The position numbers were made by a program, and so were the translations under genes. The notes under the pieces are model-generated. The model was not told the origin of the DNA. It ran no database searches and worked only from the letters and a program-made list of their open reading frames with translations. A stretch of 64,000 nucleotides of DNA from CALOCN01 sp942491735 (lineage in GTDB: Bacteria; Eisenbacteria; RBG-16-71-46; JABDJR01), in assembly GCA_942491735.1 (NCBI GenBank), contig CALOCN010000014.1, positions 2,480,001 through 2,544,000 on the forward strand, written 5' to 3'. This document shows positions 1 through 9,087 of this stretch, one piece after another (the stretch's first letter is position 1; each line of letters begins with the position of its first letter).

Positions 1-1688
1 TCCATGAACACATGGTCATCGGTGAGACGGATCCGTCCGTCGCCGTGGGAGAACCCCAGGTTCCCCACCCGGATCCCGGACGGGGCGAGGAAGTCGAGGG
101 TCAGGTCCCGGGGATTGGCGGCGAACCCGTCCGCCTCCCGCAGCTCCACCCGGGTCGCGCGCACCGCCCCGATGTTGAGCTGCTGCAACACGCCGGATGC
201 CTGCAGCCGGGGATGCGTCGTTTGTCCCCGCAGGCCCACGGTGAGAAAGCCGGTCCCGGTCAGGTCGTCCTGGCGCACGAAGCCCCGCCAGGCCCGCAGG
301 TCCCCGGCATAGAGGAAGTCGAGGGAGAGGGAGTCCTCGGTGACCTTTCCGGTGCCGCGCAGCGAGGCCCGCTCCAGCTCGACCCTCAGGCTGTCCAGAT
401 GCCAGACCGCGTCCCGTAGTCCCAGCTCGACCCGCCCCGAAAGGAACGGCACCTCGCGCAGGCGGCTGTGATCCAGATTGATCTGGGCCTCCAGGGATTC
501 GAAGGGTCGGGCGCGGTCGGTAAACAGGACCGTTCCGGTCCCGTTGAGGATCCCCGGGGTCTGCTCGAACGGCGGCAGCTGGAACACCACCGGATCCACG
601 CCCTCGAAGTTCCCGTCCACGGTGAATTCCTTCTCGTCGAAGGCCAGGGACAGGCTGCCATAGGTCACGTGCGCTCCGCGCAACATCAGGTCCACGTCCA
701 ACAGGCGCAGCGTCCGATCGGCGATGAACCCCCGGCCCGAGGTGGCGCGCGGTTCCCAGACGTCCCAGGTCCCCTCCCCCGACCAGGCGAATCCCAAACG
801 GTCGGTCTCGCGACGGAAGGTGAGATCGATCCACTCCACGTGGCCCGGTTCCAGGTTGGGTTCCTGCAGCAGCCGGCCCAGACGCTCCAGGGGAAGGTCC
901 TCGATCCGGCCCGCCAGATCCATGTCCTGCGAACCCGGACGGCCGTGCAGGATCAGATCGGTCCCGTCCCAATGGACGACCAGGGAGTCGAGCGACGGCC
1001 CGTCGTTGACGAGCAACGAACCCCCGGGAACCAACAGCGGTCCGAGACTGTCGGCCAGGGTCCCGCGCAGACCGGTCGACGCGAACCGGAGCACGTTGTC
1101 CACGATGGTGACATCGAGCCCCCCCGAGACATCCTCGACCTGGAGTTCGCGCCAAGGCACCTCGAACAGGATGCTGCCGTCGGCGACCCGCACGTTCTCG
1201 ATGCTCAGCTGGGGCTTGTCGCCTCCCCCGCCGCCGCCACGCGTGGTGGGAATGAGAATGCTGCCGTCCTCGCCGCGGCGAAACTCCATGCCCAGGCCCA
1301 TGGCGGTGACCCGGGTCACCTTGTAGCGTCCATGGAGAAGCCCCCAGAGGTCGTAGGCGACATCGAGGCGATCGGCCCGGCCGAACGGGAACCACCCCTG
1401 CGGACCGCGGCGCTCCAGGCTCGCTCCTTCGATGGTCAGACCCAGCAGGGGAAAGCCGCTGACCCGTTCCACCACCAGCCGGGTGTCCTCGTCGAAGACC
1501 CGGGCGTTGAGCAGCGCGGCGGTCTGGCGCGCGATGACCCCACCCCCCAGGATCCACCCGCCGGCCAGGGCGGCAAGCAGCAACGCGACACCGCCCAGCA
1601 GGGCCAGGTGAAGGTGTCGCAGGAAGCGGATCCAGCGATTCCCGCCTCCGCCTTGACCGGGATCGCCCGGTGGAGTTTCAGAATGCAT
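1..1688 (-). CDS. tamB: TamB-like inner-membrane translocation/assembly protein, N-terminal part (3' end outside window)
   Basis: This frame runs open to the left window edge, so about 562 residues are seen and the C-terminal DUF490 part is missing. The start ATG overlaps the last 11 nt of the upstream Omp85 gene, which implies coupling. An N-terminal signal anchor (about residues 15-45, rich in L, A and G) precedes long stretches of alternating beta strands, for example around VRVADGSILFEVPW and ASTGLRGTLADSLG. That pattern is typical of AsmA/TamB beta-helix proteins. TamB is known to span the periplasm and pair with the Omp85 protein TamA in outer-membrane assembly or lipid transport. The adjacency to an Omp85 gene supports the call. 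It could also be another AsmA-like protein, because the diagnostic C-terminal domain is not visible. Confidence 0.75.
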   Translation of the reverse strand, partial: MHSETPPGDPGQGGGGNRWIRFLRHLHLALLGGVALLLAALAGGWILGGGVIARQTAALLNARVFDEDTRLVVERVSGFPLLGLTIEGASLERRGPQGWFPFGRADRLDVAYDLWGLLHGRYKVTRVTAMGLGMEFRRGEDGSILIPTTRGGGGGGDKPQLSIENVRVADGSILFEVPWRELQVEDVSGGLDVTIVDNVLRFASTGLRGTLADSLGPLLVPGGSLLVNDGPSLDSLVVHWDGTDLILHGRPGSQDMDLAGRIEDLPLERLGRLLQEPNLEPGHVEWIDLTFRRETDRLGFAWSGEGTWDVWEPRATSGRGFIADRTLRLLDVDLMLRGAHVTYGSLSLAFDEKEFTVDGNFEGVDPVVFQLPPFEQTPGILNGTGTVLFTDRARPFESLEAQINLDHSRLREVPFLSGRVELGLRDAVWHLDSLRVELERASLRGTGKVTEDSLSLDFLYAGDLRAWRGFVRQDDLTGTGFLTVGLRGQTTHPRLQASGVLQQLNIGAVRATRVELREADGFAANPRDLTLDFLAPSGIRVGNLGFSHGDGRIRLTDDHVFM

Positions 1689-3657
1689 GGCCAATAGCAA
1701 AGTGGATCCTGTCCCGGTCCTCACCGGGGAGATAGTTCCATTTCCTGGCGTAGTCGAGCCGAACCGGACCCAGCGGCGTGCTGAACCGGAGACCCAGACC
1801 ATAGGAATATCGCACGTCCGTCGGCTCCACCTTCTCGGGATCCGAGTGCGGGAAGAAGCTGTCCAGGGTGAACTGGGCTTCATCCACCCACACGTTCCCC
1901 ATGTCCAGGAAACCCACCGCCCCGAACCGTCCGAACAGACGCCAGCGGGCCTCCAGGTTGGTCAGCCACTGGACGAGGCCCCCCGGGCCCACCCCCGGTT
2001 GGCCGAGGGTCCCATCGAGTTCGTTCTGGAAGTACCCCCGAACGGTGTTCCCACCTCCCAGAAAGTATCGATCCTCGACCGGAATCGTCTGCACCTTCGA
2101 ACTGACCGGTCGCCCCCCGACCAGGCTGTCGTCCGCGGCATGGATGTACCCGGCCAGGACCCGGGCGGCCAGCACCGGCCCGACACGGGGAGGAAGACCG
2201 AATTGTGCGACCCCCACGTTTCCCTTGTAGAACGAGTTGTTCCCCCCCAGGGCACCACCCGCGGTTTCGAGAAACAGGTCGTAGTACCCGCCCGCGGTGG
2301 GTTCGAAGAAGTTGTTCCGGTCATCGAGGTCGATCCGTCCCGAGAGGGATCGGGTGACATAGCTCTCGCGATAGAGCTGGGGATCATTGTCGGCAGCGAT
2401 GCTGTCCGCGGAGTTGAAGACCCATCGGTTTCCGATCGACAGGAGGAGCTGGTTGCGCGGGCTGCCCAGGACGCGCCGCGTGCTGAGGGACACCCCGGCC
2501 GCATTCTGCGTCCACTCCCCCCGGCCGATCTCCGTGCCCAGCGTGTCGGTGACGAACAACACCCCGACGTCGTAGACAAAGGAGAGACTGGGCTGCAGTT
2601 CCCAACGTCCCAGGAAGGCATGCGGGATATTGACAAAGGTGTCGGTACGCCATTCGTCGACCGGGGAAGGCAATCGATCGGTGAGATCCAGATCCACCCG
2701 GGAGGAAATCCCGAACCGGGATCCGGTCCCCATCAGGTTGCGGGTCGACCACCCGCCACCGACCCGGATGCGCTCCTGACTACTGATTCCCACCCCGGCT
2801 TCCGCCCGTGACATCTTCCGCTCGCGCAGCCGGATATCGACGGCGACGCGGTCCCGCAGGGTATCCATGGCCGTGGTGTCCCACCGGGCATCCACGAACA
2901 GGTCGCTCTGCAGGAGCCACAGCTGGGACTGTTTCAGGTCCTTGAGCCGCAGGAGTTCCCCATCCCGGACCGCGATGTCCCGCCGAGCCAGGGACTCCTT
3001 GACCCGCTCCAGACCGGCCACCCGTACCGTATCCACCACCACCGGGTCCCCCTCGGTGATGCGATAGAAGACCAGGGCCCGGTCATCGAAGAACTGGACG
3101 TTCGCGCGGACCCGGGCCTGCCAGTGCCCCATGTCGGCCAGCGCTTCGAGGATCATCCGGCGATCCTCGTCCAGACGGAACGGATCGAGGGGTTGTTCCG
3201 GTTTCACGGCCAGTTCCCGACGCAGCTCGTTGGGATTGATCTCCCGGGCGCCCATGATCACCACCTCCCCGGCCAGGACCCGGGGCCCTTCCTCGATGGT
3301 GATCCGGATGTCCACCTTCCCGTCGTGTTCGGCGGTCTGGATGTCACTGACCCGGGTTCGCAGGTACCCCTGGCGGTTGTAGAAGGTGAGAATGGCCAGC
3401 ACGTCCGAATCGAGCTGTGACTCGCGGAACTTGTGGTCACCGAACGGATTCCACCACTGCCCTTCGCTCAGCGCCATCAGCCCCTTGAGGGTCTTGTCGT
3501 TGAACTGGGTGTTGCCCTCGAGGGCAATGGTCCCGACATCGGGAAGTTCATCGAGGAGGAGGAGGCTGTTCTGGGCGCGCCCACAACCGGCCAGGGAAAG
3601 AACCCCAAGCAGAAGGACGGTCAACCCTCGCGTTCGGCCGGCATGACGGGTGCTCAT
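1678..3657 (-). CDS. Omp85-family outer-membrane assembly protein (TamA/BamA-like, three POTRA domains)
   Basis: The product is a 659-residue outer-membrane protein of the BamA/TamA family. The N-terminus has a signal peptide ending in a lipobox-like LAGC (about residues 22-25), which is unusual for Omp85 proteins. About three POTRA-like repeats follow (roughly 38-118, 119-190, 191-270), then a beta-barrel/surface antigen domain. The barrel carries the conserved loop-6 motif VRGY in FLGGGNTVRGYF, and the protein ends in an aromatic residue (GHAF). BamA normally has five POTRAs and about 750-800 residues; three POTRAs and an adjacent tamB favour a TamA-like role. However, the position directly after rseP in the rpsB-dxr cluster is where bamA usually lies, so it may serve as the BamA of this organism. 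Confidence 0.85.
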   Translation of the reverse strand: MSTRHAGRTRGLTVLLLGVLSLAGCGRAQNSLLLLDELPDVGTIALEGNTQFNDKTLKGLMALSEGQWWNPFGDHKFRESQLDSDVLAILTFYNRQGYLRTRVSDIQTAEHDGKVDIRITIEEGPRVLAGEVVIMGAREINPNELRRELAVKPEQPLDPFRLDEDRRMILEALADMGHWQARVRANVQFFDDRALVFYRITEGDPVVVDTVRVAGLERVKESLARRDIAVRDGELLRLKDLKQSQLWLLQSDLFVDARWDTTAMDTLRDRVAVDIRLRERKMSRAEAGVGISSQERIRVGGGWSTRNLMGTGSRFGISSRVDLDLTDRLPSPVDEWRTDTFVNIPHAFLGRWELQPSLSFVYDVGVLFVTDTLGTEIGRGEWTQNAAGVSLSTRRVLGSPRNQLLLSIGNRWVFNSADSIAADNDPQLYRESYVTRSLSGRIDLDDRNNFFEPTAGGYYDLFLETAGGALGGNNSFYKGNVGVAQFGLPPRVGPVLAARVLAGYIHAADDSLVGGRPVSSKVQTIPVEDRYFLGGGNTVRGYFQNELDGTLGQPGVGPGGLVQWLTNLEARWRLFGRFGAVGFLDMGNVWVDEAQFTLDSFFPHSDPEKVEPTDVRYSYGLGLRFSTPLGPVRLDYARKWNYLPGEDRDRIHFAIGHAF

Positions 3658-3688
3658 CCCGGCTCCCCTGAAGAGGACTCGGTGGACA

Positions 3689-5038
3689 CTAAGGCGCTAC
3701 GTCGGTGGCCCGGCCCAGCGCGCTCTGGCGCTGGATGATACGAAGCGGATCGTTGATAAGAACGAACAGGAAGATGGTCCCGATCACCGCAAGACCGATG
3801 CCCTGGTAGATGGCCAGTCCCCGTTCGCCCATGGGACGACCGCGAACCGCCTCGAGCACGCTGAGGAGGACCATGCCCCCGTCGAGAATGGGAATGGGCA
3901 GCAGGTTGAACACCATGAGGGCAATGCTCAGCACCACCCCGAGGTTCAGGACCCGGTCCCAGCCGGCCCGCGCCGCTTCCCCCGAAGCCTGGATGATGGC
4001 CACCGGGCCGCTGATCTGGGCCAGGTTGGACGGTGTGGTGAACAACGACGCGATGCCCTCCACGGTCAGGGCCACGGTCATGAACGCCGCCCGCGTACCC
4101 TGGACCACGCCCTCGCCGAATCCGAACCGCATGGTATAGCTCACCGGACTCAGGGGGGTGATGCCGATCTTGCCCACCGGCGTCTCGCCGGTACGGTCCT
4201 CGATGGGGGTCACCGGCAACTGGATCGTCTGCCCTTCCCGCTCGATGGTGAAGAGGAGTTCGGTTCCCGGATTGGCGCGCACCACCTCGGTGAGCCGTTT
4301 CCAGTCCGGAATCGGCTCCTCTCCGATCGCGGTGATCCGATCCCCCTTGGCCACTCCGGCCTTGTAGGCGGGATGGGCCATGACCACTTCCTCGACCACG
4401 GCGGGGATGGGGAAGGTCATGCCCCGGATCAGGTCATCGGCCTGTTCGCGCGGCACGGCGAGCGTGGCGGTGCCGCCCCCGATACGCATCACCTCGACCT
4501 GTGCCGGCAGATCGGCCAGGGCCGGGTCCTCGGGCTCGGTGAGGCCGAGATAGATGGGCTGCAGGGAGGCCACCGGCCGGCCGTCGACCGCCACCAGGCG
4601 ATCCCCGTCGCGGAAACCCAACTCGGCGGCCACGCTGCCCTCGGTCACTTCCCCGACCAGGTTGGGGGAATCCGGGAGGGTTACTCCAACCCAGGTCAGG
4701 ATGATGCTGAGGATGATGGCGAGGACCAGGTTGGCGAAGGGGCCGGCCAGGGCGACGATGACCCGTTTCCACCAGGCGGCGGCGAAGAAGTCCCCCGGCT
4801 CGGGTTCGGTCAGGAGGCGGGGGTCGTCCCCGGCCATCTTGACGTAGCCGCCGAGGGGAAAGGCGGAGATCGCGTACTCCACGTCGCCCCGTATCCGCCG
4901 CAGGATGACCGGTCCGAACCCGACCGAGAAGCGCTCGACACGAATGCCGAGACTGCGGGCGGCCACGAAGTGTCCGTACTCATGAAAAATGACAAGGACC
5001 CCGAAAACAAGAAGGCCCAATGCCGCCGTGATGATCAC
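3689..5038 (-). CDS. rseP: RseP-type site-2 metalloprotease (M50, intramembrane)
   Basis: This 449-residue membrane zinc protease performs regulated intramembrane proteolysis, classically of anti-sigma factors. The catalytic HEYGH lies at residues 19-23 in the first membrane helix. Two PDZ-like segments follow (around GSVAAELGFRDGDRLVAVDG and VAKGDRITAIGEEPI). The second catalytic motif, N-L-L-P-I-P-I-L-D-G-G, lies near the C-terminus. I chose the GTG at 5038 because it overlaps the stop of the upstream glycosyltransferase in a GTGA, with GGAG about 10 nt upstream. An ATG at 5074 would add 12 residues. The gene sits between dxr/glycosyltransferase and the Omp85 gene, the usual envelope-biogenesis neighbourhood. 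Confidence 0.95.
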   Translation of the reverse strand: MIITAALGLLVFGVLVIFHEYGHFVAARSLGIRVERFSVGFGPVILRRIRGDVEYAISAFPLGGYVKMAGDDPRLLTEPEPGDFFAAAWWKRVIVALAGPFANLVLAIILSIILTWVGVTLPDSPNLVGEVTEGSVAAELGFRDGDRLVAVDGRPVASLQPIYLGLTEPEDPALADLPAQVEVMRIGGGTATLAVPREQADDLIRGMTFPIPAVVEEVVMAHPAYKAGVAKGDRITAIGEEPIPDWKRLTEVVRANPGTELLFTIEREGQTIQLPVTPIEDRTGETPVGKIGITPLSPVSYTMRFGFGEGVVQGTRAAFMTVALTVEGIASLFTTPSNLAQISGPVAIIQASGEAARAGWDRVLNLGVVLSIALMVFNLLPIPILDGGMVLLSVLEAVRGRPMGERGLAIYQGIGLAVIGTIFLFVLINDPLRIIQRQSALGRATDVAP

Positions 5039-6237
5039 CTGGATGTGACTCCCTTCTCGACCCGCTCTTCCCACGAGACCGGCCCCACATGGGTGAGGGC
5101 CGGCGCAGTGCCCGCTTCCGGTTTGGGAGCGAGGTGGGGCGCGGGCAATCCGCGCCGCTCCCGCAGGACGCTTGTATATACCGACATCGTGCCCTCGACC
5201 ATCCGGTCCGCCGAAAAGGCCTGGACCCGGACCCGGCCCCCGGCGGAGAGACGCGCGGCAAGAAAAGGGTCCGAGAGCACGGCCGCCAGGGCCCGCGCCA
5301 GGGAATCGGGAGCGGCGGGCGGCACGAGAATTCCGCTTCGATCCGGCTCCACCATCTCCGGGATTCCCCCCCCCGTCGTCGCCACGATGGGAATCCCGGC
5401 CGCCATGGCGTCCAACACCGCGGTTCCCAGCCCTTCCATTCGCGACGGAAGGCAGAAGACGTCCAGGGAAGACAACAATCCCGGGATGTCCTCCCGATGA
5501 CCCAGGAAGTGCACCCGGCCCGTAAGATCCTCGGCCCCGGCCCGCTCCTGGAGGGTTGAGGCCAGCTCACCGTCCCCGGCCAGCACCGCGTGAACTTCCC
5601 GTGGAAGCTGCGCCAGGGCCTCCAGAAGGTCTCCCGGCGCCTTGTGCGGCACCAGGGCCCCAACGAACCCAATGAGCTTAACATGCTGAGGGACATTCAG
5701 TTCCCGGCGCAGATCCAGGCCGTCCCCGCCTCCCTCGAACCGCTCGGAGGCCACGCCGCTGTAGACGGTGGTGATCCGGGCCGGATCCACGCCGCCGGCC
5801 AGGAGTACGTCCCGCACCCGTTGACTGATGGGAAGAAACCGGTCCACGCCCCGGCTGTACTTGAGGCCCCCGAACTTGCCCCCCTTGATGGGGAAATCGA
5901 CGCGACGGGAGACGATGACCGCCGGGGCCGGGTTGCGGGCCAGGGTGGCCAGGAGACCCAGGGCATGGGCATGGCCCGTATGCAGGTGGAGGAGATCCGA
6001 GGACCCGAGAAGCCGGCGCAACCGCCACGCCGCCGGGAGATCCAGATCCCCGCAGGATGAGAAGGGATGTACCCGGAAGCCCTCGGCCAGGGCTCGTCGG
6101 GCCAGGACCCCGCGGATCGGCGCGGCCAGTTCCGCATGGTGCCCACGATCCCGCAGGCCCCGCAGCAGATAGAGCACCTGTTGCTCTCCCCCTCGCCAGT
6201 TGGCCGACGTGTTCACGTGGAGGCTACGCAGGCTCAT
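5035..6237 (-). CDS. GT4-type glycosyltransferase inserted between dxr and rseP
   Basis: This 400-residue protein has the two-Rossmann GT-B architecture of glycosyltransferase family 4. The N-terminal nucleophile-domain start is HVNTSANWRGGEQQVLYLL. The C-terminal nucleotide-sugar domain includes LIGFVGALVPHKAPGDLLEA, LAGDGEL, and the E-x7-E-like region PSRMEGLGTAVLDAMAAG with GGGIPEMVE. It probably transfers a sugar from a nucleotide donor to an envelope lipid or polysaccharide, but the acceptor cannot be read from sequence. The start ATG overlaps the dxr stop (ATGA) and the stop overlaps the rseP start (GTGA), so it is embedded in the operon. A glycosyltransferase here is not part of the usual dxr-rseP order. 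Confidence 0.9.
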   Translation of the reverse strand: MSLRSLHVNTSANWRGGEQQVLYLLRGLRDRGHHAELAAPIRGVLARRALAEGFRVHPFSSCGDLDLPAAWRLRRLLGSSDLLHLHTGHAHALGLLATLARNPAPAVIVSRRVDFPIKGGKFGGLKYSRGVDRFLPISQRVRDVLLAGGVDPARITTVYSGVASERFEGGGDGLDLRRELNVPQHVKLIGFVGALVPHKAPGDLLEALAQLPREVHAVLAGDGELASTLQERAGAEDLTGRVHFLGHREDIPGLLSSLDVFCLPSRMEGLGTAVLDAMAAGIPIVATTGGGIPEMVEPDRSGILVPPAAPDSLARALAAVLSDPFLAARLSAGGRVRVQAFSADRMVEGTMSVYTSVLRERRGLPAPHLAPKPEAGTAPALTHVGPVSWEERVEKGVTSR

Positions 6238-7409
6238 GCGGATCGCACCTCCAGCCGCCGGGTTGCCGCTGCCCGCGCTTCGGCATCGGCCGCGCTGACC
6301 GCGTCGAGGGAGTCGGCGGGCTGCACCGGAACCTCTTCCAGCACGGCCTCGACCAGTTCGATGATCTCCGGGAAGCGGATGCGTTCCTCCAGGAACGCCT
6401 GCACCGCGATCTCGTCCGCCGCGTTGAGGACGGTGGCCGCGGTGCCCCCCCTGCGGACGGCCCGGCGGGCCAGCTCGATGGCCGGGAAGGTTTCGTGGTC
6501 CGGGGCCTCGAAGGTAAGGGAGCCCCAATCCGGCAGGTGGGTGGTGGGGATCTCGCAGTCCCAGCGCTGGGGCCAGGTCATGGCGTACTGGACCGGGAGC
6601 ATCATGTCCGGCGTGGACATCTGGGCCAGGAGTCCGCCGTCGACCGTCTCCACCAGGGCGTGCACCACGCTCTGCGGGTGGACCCAGACATCGATGGCGT
6701 CCAACGCGATGTCGAAGAGGCGGTAGGTCTCGATCACCTCGAGTCCCTTGTTGAACAGGGTGGCGCTGTCGACGGTGATCCGCGGCCCCATGGGCCAGAC
6801 CGGATGCCGGAGCGCGGCCTCCGGAGTGACCGACTCCAGGGCGGCCCGCTTCCGGCCCCGAAAAGGGCCTCCGGAAGCGGTGATGATCAGCCGGCGCACT
6901 TCCCCGGGGTCCTTGCCTTCCAGACACTGGAAGAGACCGGAATGCTCGCTGTCGACCGGAAGCAGGGTCGCGCCGTGTTCCTTCGCGGTGGCCATGAGCA
7001 GTTCACCGGCCAGGACCAGGGACTCCTTGTTGGCCAACGCGAGCATCTTGGCGTTGCGGGCGGCGAGAAGGCTCGCCTCGAGGCCGGCGCGACCGACCAC
7101 CCCGTTGACGACCAGGTCCACATCGTCACGCTCGGCGAGGGCAGCCACCGCCTGGGCTCCCCCTTCCACCACGCTTCCCCTCGGAAGCAGGCCCCGCAGT
7201 TCCTCGACCCGGTTCGCGTCACCGATCGCCACCCGCATCACCCGATGATGACGAGCCTGGGCGGCCAGATCCTCGACCGAGGAATGGGCGGCCAGGGCGG
7301 TGACGGTAAACCTGTCCGGGTAGCGGTCGGCAATGGCCAGGGCCTTGCGACCGATGGACCCGGTTGAACCGAGCACCGCGATTCGCCGGGGAAACGGATT
7401 CGAACTCAC
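6234..7409 (-). CDS. dxr: 1-deoxy-D-xylulose 5-phosphate reductoisomerase
   Basis: This NADPH-dependent enzyme of the MEP isoprenoid pathway converts DXP to 2-C-methyl-D-erythritol 4-phosphate. The N-terminal NADPH-binding motif GSTGSIG is followed by the metal/substrate region LPVDSEHSGLFQCLEG and the TASGGPF motif, which are DXR hallmarks. A GTG at 7409 preceded by GGAGG gives 391 residues, the normal family length. An in-frame ATG at 7451, one base after the cdsA stop, would add a non-conserved 14-residue N-terminus. The gene supplies isoprenoid precursors for the UppS product encoded upstream. The 3' end is coupled by ATGA to the glycosyltransferase. Confidence 0.96.
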   Translation of the reverse strand: MSSNPFPRRIAVLGSTGSIGRKALAIADRYPDRFTVTALAAHSSVEDLAAQARHHRVMRVAIGDANRVEELRGLLPRGSVVEGGAQAVAALAERDDVDLVVNGVVGRAGLEASLLAARNAKMLALANKESLVLAGELLMATAKEHGATLLPVDSEHSGLFQCLEGKDPGEVRRLIITASGGPFRGRKRAALESVTPEAALRHPVWPMGPRITVDSATLFNKGLEVIETYRLFDIALDAIDVWVHPQSVVHALVETVDGGLLAQMSTPDMMLPVQYAMTWPQRWDCEIPTTHLPDWGSLTFEAPDHETFPAIELARRAVRRGGTAATVLNAADEIAVQAFLEERIRFPEIIELVEAVLEEVPVQPADSLDAVSAADAEARAAATRRLEVRSA

Positions 7410-7452
7410 CGAGCCTCCGATCGGTTGGTTCTCTCGTGACGCGCACTGCATT

Positions 7453-8289
7453 TCATGGCCAAACGAACCGGAAAAGGTAGTAGGTCACCGGCGCAGCCAG
7501 GAGCACGCTGTCGATGCGATCCAGAACACCGCCGTGGCCGGGAATGGCCCGGGAGGCGTCCTTGGCGCTGAGGTTACGTTTGACCAGGGATTCCAGCAAG
7601 TCCCCGAGAGGACAGGCGATACCCAGGAGCACCCCGGCCACCCCCATCTGGATCAGGCTTCGCCCCGGCGTGAGATGGGGGGCCACCAGCAGCACCACCG
7701 CGACCGCCGCGGTCAGCCCGCCGAAGAAACCCTCCACGGACTTCCCGGGGCTCAGGTGGGGCGCCAACGGTCGCCTCCCCCATCGCACGCCGACGAAGAA
7801 GGCACCGGTATCGGCGGCCCAGGTGGCCAGGAGAACCACCAGAACCAGTCCCCGCCCATCCGGCAGCCCCCGCAACAGGAACAAGTGGAGCCCCAGACCG
7901 ATCACATAGACCACGGCAAACACGGTGAGTGCCATTCCGGCCAATCGCCCCCCGATGGGGGGTCTCAGGGATCGCGCCACCAGCCACAGGCCGGCCCCCA
8001 GCACGAGGGCCCCGGAAAGTTCCGGTCCCATGAGGACGGTGACCAGGAGCCCCAGCCCGCCGACCATGCCGGAAAAACGGTCGACCTGGATGCCATCCCG
8101 GTGGCACAACTGGAGAAACTCGGCCAGGGCGACCCCAAGGGCGAGAACCAGGCAGGTGTTGAACAGGATGCCGCCGGTCCACCCGGCCCACACGGCGAGG
8201 GCAGCCAGGGCCAACCCCGAGACCACCCGCGCACCGAGGGACTGTCCCACGAAGCGGGACCGGGTGCGCTCGCTAGCGGACACGGCCAA
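7453..8289 (-). CDS. cdsA: Phosphatidate cytidylyltransferase
   Basis: This integral membrane enzyme makes CDP-diacylglycerol from phosphatidate and CTP, the entry point for phospholipid synthesis. The 278 residues form several hydrophobic helices. The protein carries the CdsA signature near the C-terminus: SLVKRNLSAKD followed by AIPGHGGVLDRID, with the conserved K-R, K-D, H-G-G and D-R residues. The start used is a TTG with GGAG 7 nt upstream, overlapping the end of uppS by 17 nt; a GTG two codons later is an alternative. Its place between uppS and dxr is the common bacterial order. Confidence 0.95.
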   Translation of the reverse strand: MAVSASERTRSRFVGQSLGARVVSGLALAALAVWAGWTGGILFNTCLVLALGVALAEFLQLCHRDGIQVDRFSGMVGGLGLLVTVLMGPELSGALVLGAGLWLVARSLRPPIGGRLAGMALTVFAVVYVIGLGLHLFLLRGLPDGRGLVLVVLLATWAADTGAFFVGVRWGRRPLAPHLSPGKSVEGFFGGLTAAVAVVLLVAPHLTPGRSLIQMGVAGVLLGIACPLGDLLESLVKRNLSAKDASRAIPGHGGVLDRIDSVLLAAPVTYYLFRFVWP

Positions 8290-9037
8290 ACCGTCGCTCC
8301 CGGCGCTGGAAATCCAGCACCGCCTCGTAGAGATGGGTGCGATCGAAGTCCGGCCAGTGCACCTCGGTCAGCCAGATCTCGGTGTAGGCAAGCTGCCAAA
8401 GCAGGAAATTGGAAATGCGGAACTCGCCGCTGGTCCGGATCAACAGGTCGGGATCCGGAAGACCGGCGGTGTAGAGCCGGTCCCCGATCGTGCTCTCGTC
8501 GATCGTCTCCGGGTCCAGCTTGCCTTCCTTGACCTCCCTGGCCATGCGGACCGCGGCCTCGGCGATCTCGCGACGTCCTCCGTAGGAAAGGGCCAGGTTG
8601 AGCAGCATCTCCTTGCCGTCGGCAAGAAACTCCTGGGTCTCGACGAGGGACCGCTGCACCGGCCCGGGAAGGTCCGCGGGGCGACCGATGACCGCAAGTC
8701 GGATCCCGTTCTCCCGCAGCTCCTCGCGCTGTTCGCGGAGCGTGCGCTGGAGGATGCGCATCAGCGCCTTGATCTCGGTGGCGGGGCGCTGCCAGTTCTC
8801 GACCGAGAACGTATAGAGGGTGAGGACCTCCACCCCGAGTTCCCGGCAGGCAATCACCACTTCCCTGACGGAGTGCCGGCCCTGGAGATGCCCGAAGATG
8901 CGGGGACGGTGACGCTGCTTGGCCCAACGACCGTTGCCGTCCATGATGACGGCAATGTGTCGGGGCACCGGGCCGGACGCGAGGATCCGCCGCTTGAGCT
9001 CCTCGGCGACCGAGGGGTGCTCGGTGTCAGGCAGCAT
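8273..9037 (-). CDS. uppS: Isoprenyl (undecaprenyl) diphosphate synthase
   Basis: This cis-prenyltransferase makes the C55 lipid carrier used for peptidoglycan and other envelope glycans. The 254-residue protein shows the family motif IMDGNGRWAKQRHRPR with the catalytic Asp, followed by GHLQG. It also has LTLYTFSVENWQRP and the C-terminal DLLIRTSGEFRISNF block with the conserved R and E. All the active-site segments are intact. It lies 50 nt downstream of frr and overlaps cdsA. Confidence 0.96.
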   Translation of the reverse strand: MLPDTEHPSVAEELKRRILASGPVPRHIAVIMDGNGRWAKQRHRPRIFGHLQGRHSVREVVIACRELGVEVLTLYTFSVENWQRPATEIKALMRILQRTLREQREELRENGIRLAVIGRPADLPGPVQRSLVETQEFLADGKEMLLNLALSYGGRREIAEAAVRMAREVKEGKLDPETIDESTIGDRLYTAGLPDPDLLIRTSGEFRISNFLLWQLAYTEIWLTEVHWPDFDRTHLYEAVLDFQRRERRFGRVR

Positions 9038-9087
9038 GGACGGGGCCTCCGGCGTTGGGGACGCGAGCCAGGGTTCCGGGATGGAGG

